From Archivesica marissinica (lineage: Eukaryota; Mollusca; Bivalvia; Venerida; Vesicomyidae): a stretch of 64,000 nucleotides of DNA. A program made the position numbers and the translations under genes. Below are positions 52,601 to 61,600 of the stretch, one piece after another (positions within the stretch are counted from its first letter, which is position 1; every line of letters begins with the position of its first letter). Where the stretch lies: NCBI GenBank assembly GCA_014843695.1, contig CM026400.1, positions 45,608,638 to 45,672,637 of the forward strand. Reading direction: 5' to 3'. The notes under the pieces were generated by a model. That model was not told where the DNA came from, did no database searches, and worked only from the letters and a program-made list of their open reading frames with translations.

Positions 52601-55600
52601 AAACAAAATTACCCATTTTGATAAATGAACTGATCCAAATGTAATTTTGTTATTAATTTATTGGTCTAAAAATATCATGGACCAGTCCATGTCAGTTACT
52701 TGGTGTTGAATGGGTTAAGACCCGTTTTCAAAAATAGCATGTCTTCCGTAAAGCGTTATCGAAATAAATTTTATAGGAATATCATGGGCAGTTTTAGTCA
52801 TGTGCCAACTTTTATGTAATTCTGCAAATTACAAATGTGCAAATATCACACCCATATTTATAGCCTCATCAATCACAGTTTTGCATCGTTGAACCCAAAC
52901 CCCCGTTTCAGTCGATCGTTTTGTGGAAATCTGTGCAACGAAACAGTTCTACCGTCCACAACTTTACCACGATATATTCCTTTGCATATGCAACAATATT
53001 TCTATGACCGTTTCTTTCCTCTATCAGTATTTATTATGTAAATTTAAGCAAAAGTTGGCTAGCCCAGCCTGTTAGTTTGTGAATATTGAAAGCAGAATAG
53101 TAGTCCCCGGAAGTTGCGGGTACCTCTTCGCACATGCACACTTGCCACAATGGGAGATAATTCGCAAGGGAGACTACCTATTTTCGGGAAAGGCCTATAG
53201 GTGCTGCGTTGTTCGGTGTATATATGTAAGGAAAAGTTAGTGCAATTTGTGTGATATATATATATATATGAAGATGATGTGTGAGTACCTCATGCCTGAT
53301 TCAGGATTGCATTTGTGACATTTGGAGACGAGGAATCTATGCATAAAGCTCTCCAAGCATCGGAAGATGACCTCTACTTCGATCAGAGGTATATTCCTGA
53401 AATCTTTTGAATATTATTCATTTATTGCCTAACTACATGTTCCAAACCTCAACTTCGATCAGAGGTATCCCTGAACTATTTTGACTATTATTGAGAAGTT
53501 ATTATTTCTTATTTGGCAGCCCTAGCCGACCCATGTAGCCCTAGCCAACCATGTAGCCCTAGCCAACCCATATAGCCCTAGCCAACCCATGCAGCCCTAG
53601 CCAACCCATGTAGCCCTAGCCAAACCATGTAGCCCCAGCCGACCCATATAGCCCTAGTCAACCCATGTAGCCCTAGTCGACCCATGTACATGTAGCCCTA
53701 GCCAACCCATGTAGCCCTAGCCGACCCATGTAGTCCTAGCCGACCCATGTAGCCCTAGCCAACCCGTGTAGCCCTAGCCGGCCCATGTAGCCCTAGCCGA
53801 ACCATGTAGTCCTAGCCAACCCATGTAGCCCTAGCCAACCCATGTAGCCCTAGCCAACCCATGTAGCCCTAGCCAACCCATGCAGCCCTAGCCAACCCAT
53901 GTAGCCCTAGCCAACCCATGTAGTCCTAGCCAACCCATGTAGCCCTAGCCAACCCATGTAGCTCTAGCCAACCCATGTAGTCCTAGCCAACCCATGTAGT
54001 CCTAGCCAACCCATGTAGCCCTAGCCAACCCATGTAGCTCTAGCCAACCCATGTAGTCCTAGCCAACCCATGTAGTCCTAGCCAACCCATGTAGCCCTAG
54101 CCAACCCATGTAGTCCTAGCCAACCCATGCAGTCCTAGCCAGCCCTAGCCAACCCATGTAGTCCTTGCCAACCCATGTAGTCCTTGCCAACCCATGCAGC
54201 CCTAGCCAACCCATGCTGCCCTAGCCAACCCATGTAGCCCTAGCCAGCCCATGTAGCCCTAGCCGACCCATGTACATGTAGCCCTAGCCAACCCATGTAG
54301 CCCTAGCCAACCCATGTAGTCCTCTAGCCAACCCATGTAGCTCTGGCCAACCCATGTAGTCCTAGCCAGCCCATGTAGTCCTAACCAACCCATGTAGTCC
54401 TAGCCAACCCATGCAGTCCTAGCCAACCCATGTAGTCCTTGCCAACCCATGTAGTCCTTGCCAACCCATGCAGCCTTAGCCAACCCATGCTGCCCTAGCC
54501 AACCCATGTAGCCCTAGCCAGCCCATGCTGCCCTAGCCAACCCATGTAGCCCTAGCCAGCCCATGTAGCCCTAGCCGACCCATGTACATGTAGCCCTAGC
54601 CACCCATGTAGCCCTAGCCGACCCATGTAGCCCTAGCCAGCCCGTGTAGCCCTAGCCAGCCCGTGTAGCCCTAGCCAGCCCGTGTAGCCCTAGCCAGCCC
54701 GTGTAGCCCTAGCCAGCCCGTGTAGCCCTAGCCACCTGTAGCCCTAGCCGCCCGTGTAGCCCTGGCTGGTAGCCCTAGCCAGCCCGTGTAGCCCTAGCCA
54801 ACCCGTGTAGCCCTAGCCAGCCCGTGTAGCCCTAGCCAGCCCGTGTAGCCCTAGCCGACCCATGTAGCCCTAGCCGACCCATGTAGCCCTAGCCAACCCA
54901 TGTAGCCCTAGCCAGCCCGTGTAGCCCTAGCCAGCCCATGTAGTCCTAGCCGACCCATGTAGCCCTAGCCGGCCCATGTAGCCCTAGCCAACCCATGTAG
55001 CCCTAGCCAGCCCATGTAGCCCTAGCCAACCCATGTAGCCCTAGCCGACCCATGTAGTCCTAGCCAACCCATGTAGCCCTAGCCAGCCCATGTAGCCCTA
55101 GCCGACCCATGTAGCCCTAGCCAGCCCATGTAGCCCTAGCCAGCCCATGTAGTCCTAGCCAGCCCATGTAGCCCTAACCGACCTATGTAGTCCTAGCCAG
55201 CCCATGTAGCCCTAGCCAGCCCATGTAGTCCTAACCAGCCCATGTAGTCCTAACCAGCTCATGTAGTCCTAGTCAGCCCATGTAGCCCTAGCCAGCCCAT
55301 GTAGCCCTAGCCAGCCCATGTAGCCCTAGCCAGCCCATGTAGCCCTAGCCAGCCCATGTAGTCCTAGCCGACCCATGTAGTCCTAGCCAGCCCATGTGGT
55401 CAACCAGTGCTAAATAGTGTGTTTGGCTTATGAAGATTGTATGCATGTCGTTACCCAGTATCGAGCACAGTGCATCTCTATCTGAAATTGGATGCTCTAC
55501 CACTACACTATAGATACCGTACAACGGCAATAACCACTGTGGATTCTACAAACTTAGAAATTCTTAGTTTGGGGGAAATAATCACCCTTAGCTACCTCAT

Positions 55601-58600
55601 GTCTCCCTATACATGTACTTACCTCACGGATGATGATTTCTTTTAATGAAAAAGTTGGCAGTTTCTTACGGAGGTTGGTGCACCAAGTACTGGTTAACCG
55701 CTGGAGCCTGCTCAGGAAAGGTGTTGTTAGTAAACTGCCCACTGGCGATATAGCCCAAAATGGTGCTGATGCAGGCGTAAAACCCAAACAAACATTTATT
55801 AGACAGATGAGGGTGAAACCGGCAGAGCTTTCTACGAAGGCTACCTACTGGCAAGACCGTCCACCAACTGATGATGATGATGATGACAGTGGTGATGAGG
55901 AAGTCATGGAAGAGAATTTCAAATTAGACCATACCCCTGAGGATACTGTAAATATCTGCATAGTATTCACTTAGGGGAGGGGGGGTGTTCATATTGCAGT
56001 TTTCATGAAAAACTTTTTGAGACACTTGCCCGAAGGCTTGAAAAATTTACTTGCCCGAATGAACTTCTAGGTGCCCATATATTTGCAGAATTTTACCCGC
56101 TTATTGGCGGTTAAATGTATAGTAGTATATGTAGCATAATGTGGCATATCATGCATTTATTAGTAATACTTATAATATGGCCATATGAGTAAACAATGTA
56201 TAAAGACAAACTAATGTTTTATTATTATTAATATTTTACGATTGTTCAATCATTGCGACTGGAAGCTACGTTTTCTTTTTGCTTCATACTCTGTTTTTGA
56301 TGACGCCTGTCATTCAGATGGCCGTGTCTTCCCCGGCTTTGCGCCCTCGACATATCGCAAGAAACCCGACATGTTTCCATGCAGTTGTTTTCATTTGTTA
56401 ACAGGAAATGACCTAAGCAGTATCGGATCGTTTCGCCCTAATTCCCGTTCGCACCGGGTTGTTTCGCCATAAACATAGATATCGGGCAGAATGTGTGAAA
56501 ATAGTCTGGAGGTGGGTCGTTTCACCCCAGAATTATAGATTTCGTACTGAGCGACACGACGCGTGATTTTTTTAAAACAAATTTGATGATATAATGCATC
56601 GATCGGCCGAGATGTCAGTAAGCAAAAACGCGAATTTACACCTGTCCGCTCTAGACGACTTTCAATTCCGGTGTAAACAATTCGTAATTGTAAAGAATTT
56701 AGAAAAACATTTCTACTGTCCAGTTTATTACAGGGGCCTCCGTGGTCTAAAGCGCTGGCTGTGAGATCACTAACCTCTCACCGCGGTGGTTCGAGTCCCG
56801 GGTAAAACCCCAATTAATAAATAAAACAAATTAATAAAAAAAAAACAGGTGCCCGTCGGGCATGTGAGATTGCAAAATTTACACGTCCGTCCCGATTTCT
56901 ACACGTCTCGGGCATCGGGCACCCGGATAATTTCGCAGACTGATATTGTATATTTTCACTGTTGACGATTGTAAAGTTGGTAGTTGTTGTGGCATTCCTT
57001 ATGTATTATTAGTTTAAGCACATTCTTTTTAGCTTGATTGCGAAACAAGTTTTCACAATATTACCGTAGTTTAATCACTATTGAGACCTCTCATTCCTGA
57101 TGTAATCTATCGCTATGACGGAGAGAGAAGAGGCAATGTGGAGTTAGGTGCACAAGGACACCACCATTGTGGTTGTGACAGGGCTCAAACTCGTAGCCTC
57201 CTGGTTTAAATTTTTAATAACGATTATATTAATCACTCTCGTTGGGTCGTATGAAAGCATATATGTGGTCATTTGTGTGGGAGGAAACCGGAGTACCCAG
57301 AGAAAACTCACATTTCCGATCTGGCGATCACCGTACCATCTCACATAGTTCCCGGTCCGAGGGTTTTCTTGGTATTCCCGAGTCGCAGTGTGTTATAAAC
57401 AATCTGTTTATGAGATTTTCTTCTTGTTTTTTTAGGAACACCCGGATTCTCCGTGTCCGGTAAACAGTGTATTTGATGATGTGCTGTTGCGGATATTCAC
57501 CCTGCTCTCCTGGAAGGAACGTATGGCGATAGAGCGTGTCTGCTGGCGATGGAAACACCTCGTACAGAGAACATGGGTCTCCCAGAAACATCTGCACTTC
57601 CAAAATATATTTAGACAGTTTCAAGGTATTTTTGTTTTTACTGCCAATTAAATGTAATTTGACTGGAATTGCTTTGGCATTGCTTTACACGCCACACATT
57701 CTAGGTCAGAATTTTTGGGAGAAGTGAGAAAGCGCGTGATGTCGTGGAAGTCGTGATAGCGCAGTGGATGCGCGTTCGCTTCAGGTGCGAAAGGTCCGGA
57801 GTTCGAGCCCCACTGGAGCCGTTACGATTGTGCCCTTAGGCAAGGCATTTAAATTCCACGTTGCCTCTTCTCTCTCCCTCGTGGCGATGGATTCCATCAG
57901 GGATGAGGTCTCGAGAGTGATTTATATAAGTTGAAATAACTTGTTTCGCAATCGAGCTAAAATAAATTTGTATAAACTAAAGCGCGTGATCGCGTCCTTT
58001 AATGGTGTTCTTTAATATACTTCTGCAAAATAGGGTTAAAATGCACAGTACAACCATTAAATACAACATTTGAATAGACGGAGTGCTTTATAATGGGCCA
58101 GTGTATCTTACTAGACAAAATTTTGTTTGGAAATCGTAAAAACCAAAAAAAAGGGAGACTTTTAGGGAGACTTTTTTTAGGGAGAAGTGGGGCCCCCAGA
58201 GGGCGAAGTCAGGGTCCCTAGGGCGACAATTTCGCCCACATCGCCTTCTAGAATGATCCCTGCCACATGGTTGCATTTTACCCATGTACTGTATTTACCT
58301 GTTTAGGAGGCCATGTGTAGTTACCGTGTACCCAGGTATTTTACAATTGTGAAGATTGTGTGCATGATATGCGAGGATAGTGGTAAGCTATTTAACCCTT
58401 TCAACACCACAGACCTCTAAATAGGCTTACAAAAAGTGTAGATCCAGATGAGCCGGCTCGTGACGAGCCGTCTCATTAGGATCTGCACTTTTTGCCAGTA
58501 ATGTTATTATTTTCAGACAAAATTACCCATTTTGATAAATGAACCGGTCCAAATGTAATTTTCTTAATAATTTATTGATCTAAAAATATCATGTACCAGT

Positions 58601-61600
58601 ACATGTCAGTTACTTGGTGTTGAATGGGTTAACTATCAGTCCATGATCATACAGTGCCAAGTAGTTATGTGGGTGAGCAAAGTGGTTAATCTAAAGGGTG
58701 CGGTGCGTCATAAAACCCCAACCTAAAATATACAGTCGTGATAGCGCCTTTGATTCAGGCAGGAAAGGTCCAGAGTTCGTGCCCCGCTGGAGCCGTTACG
58801 ATTGTGCCCTTAGACAAGGCATTTACATTCCGCACTGCCTCTTCTCTCTCCCTTGTGGCGATGTATTCCATCAGGAATGAGATCTCGAGAGTGATTAATA
58901 TAAGTCGTAAGAACTTGTTTCGCAATTGAGCTGAAATAAATTTGTATAAACTAAGACATACATGTACATTTAAATGATAGCGTGGGGCTTAACGAAAACC
59001 AATTTATCTGCCCTGATCTATATACACATAGAACATTTTCGTACTACAAGTAAAACCACAAACACTAGTATAAAACCAGGGGGATATAAATGTCTATATT
59101 GCAATATATTTATAGGGATTTTCTAGAGCGGAATGGCAGGGTACACCATCCTGCCCTTTATAGCCCCATCCCTTTGCCCATTAGCCCCGCCCCATTTACC
59201 CATTAGCCCCGCCCCTTTACCCCCGCTCCTTTACCCATTAGCCCCGCCCCCTTTACCCCTTAGTCCTGCCCCTTTACCCATTAGCCCCGCTCCTTTACCC
59301 ATTAGCCCCGCTCATTTACCCATTAGCCCGGCCACGTTTCCCATTAGTCCCACCCTGTTACCCATTAGCCCCACCCCTTTACCCATTAGCCCCACCCCTT
59401 TACCCATTAGCCCCACCCCTTTACCCATTAGCCCCACCCTCCTGCATTTGTTTTAGAACTTGTCCACCCTTTTCACCAATATGTACTGCCTTACTGCCTC
59501 TTTCATCAATCACCGTAATTTAGCAAAATGTTCTCTGGGCTAACCCCAAAATACCCCCTCCCGCACAATATCGCTGCTCAAAATGCACCCTACCCCTTTT
59601 CTGACCCACCCTGCCCTTTTCTGACACCCTGTGATTTTTCTGATCCACCTACCCTTTTTCTGACCCACCCTACCATTTACTGACCCACCCTACCCTTTTC
59701 TGACCCACCCTGCCATTTTTCTGACCCACCCTGCCATTTTTCTGACCCACCCTGTCCTTTTTCTGACCCACCTTGTCCTTTTTCTGACCCACCCTGTCCT
59801 TTTTCTGACCAACCCTGCCATTTTTCTGACCCACCCTGCCCTTTTTCTGACCCACCCTGCCATTTTTCTGATCCACCCTGCCCTTTTTCCACTCTAGAAT
59901 AAACCCTATATTTAGCTGTTTATCCTCCATCCAGGTCTGAGCGACAAGATGTTAAACTCTCTTCTTCTGAGATGTGGACAATACTTGGAATCTCTCGATT
60001 TATCAGCATCGCCCAGATTTCTCACAGACTTTTCCATGGATATCATAGGTAAAGGTTTGTAACCCTGCCTCCCTCAGAGGTATGGCAGGACTTAGCTCTA
60101 ATCTGTACTCTCTGCATAGCATGTGGAGTCACAGGGTTCCCTCTGTCTGAATTTTTGTCTGCACAACTTCTGTCACCTATTGAAAAAAACTGGAGTCAAC
60201 TTGAAAATCTTGGAGGCAACTAAGAGCCATATAGTTTACAGATAATTATTTGTAGCCATGTATTTGACAAAACATGTGCCCCCCCCCCCCCCCCCCCCCA
60301 AAGATTGCGGCACAAATTTTCGTCAATTCACAAAATGTAGCACCAGTATTTGATTTTTGTCGCTGACAGCGGGAACCCTGAGTCTGCTTAATGGTAACGT
60401 AGACATATACATAGTTTATTAAATTTCAGTTAGGCTTTCAAGCCCATGAGGACATACATACATATTAATTATTTACAGTTAGCGAACATAATGCATACAT
60501 TATATACAAATCAATGTGAGCTCCCACAATCATAGCCATGTATATTTATTTCTATGTGTAAATACATGTAATATTTATCGGATATGTGTCTTATGAGTAA
60601 AGCAAAACAGTTCTTTATTTCTAACACGGAGAAGGTCAAAAGACGCAACAAAAACAAACATACAAAATTTGTAAGTTGTAACATATATTGAAAGTTGTTA
60701 ATTAATATCAAAATGTAATTGTGCCTACACTTGTGTAAATGTTGCAAACTTGTATAACATGGCCGATCAGTAAACCCCTCGATCAGTAAACCCTTCTATC
60801 GGTAACCCCTTCCATCAGTAAACCCTTCTATCGGTAACCCTTCCATCAGTAAACCCTTCTATCGGTAAACCCTTCCATCAGTAAAGCTTGCGATCGGTAA
60901 CCCCTTCCATCAGTAAACCCTTCCATCAGTAAACCCTTCCATCAGTAAACCCTTCAATCAGTAAACCCTTCCATCAGTAAAGCATGCGATCGGTAAACCC
61001 TTCCATCGGTAAACCCTTCTATCGGTAAACCCTTCCATCAGTAAAGCCTTCCATCAGTAAACCCTTCCATCAGTAAACCCTTCCATCAGTAAACCCTTCC
61101 ATCAGTAAATCCTTCCATCAGTAAACCCTTCCATCAGTAAACCCTTCCATCAGTAAACCCTTCCATCAGTAAACCCTTCCATCGGTAAACCCTTCCATCG
61201 GTAAACCCTTCCATCAGTAAACCCTTCCATCAGTAAACCCTTCCATCGGTAAACCCTTCCATCGGTAAACCCTTCCATCAGTAAATCCTTCCATCAGTAA
61301 ACCCTTCCATCAGTAAACCCTTCCATCAGTAAACCCTTCCATCGGTAAACCCTTCCATCAGTAAACCCTTCCATCAGTAAACCCTTCCACCTGTAAACCC
61401 TTCTATCAGTAAACCCTTCCATCAGTAAACCCTTCCACCTGTAAACCCTTCCAGCAGTAAACCCTTCCATCAGTAAACCCTTCCATCAGTAAAGCCTTCC
61501 ATCAGTAAAGCCTTCCATCAGTAAAGCCTGCGATCGGTAAACCCTTCCATCTGTAAACCCTTCTATCGGTAAACCCTTCCATCAGTAAACCCTTCCATCA

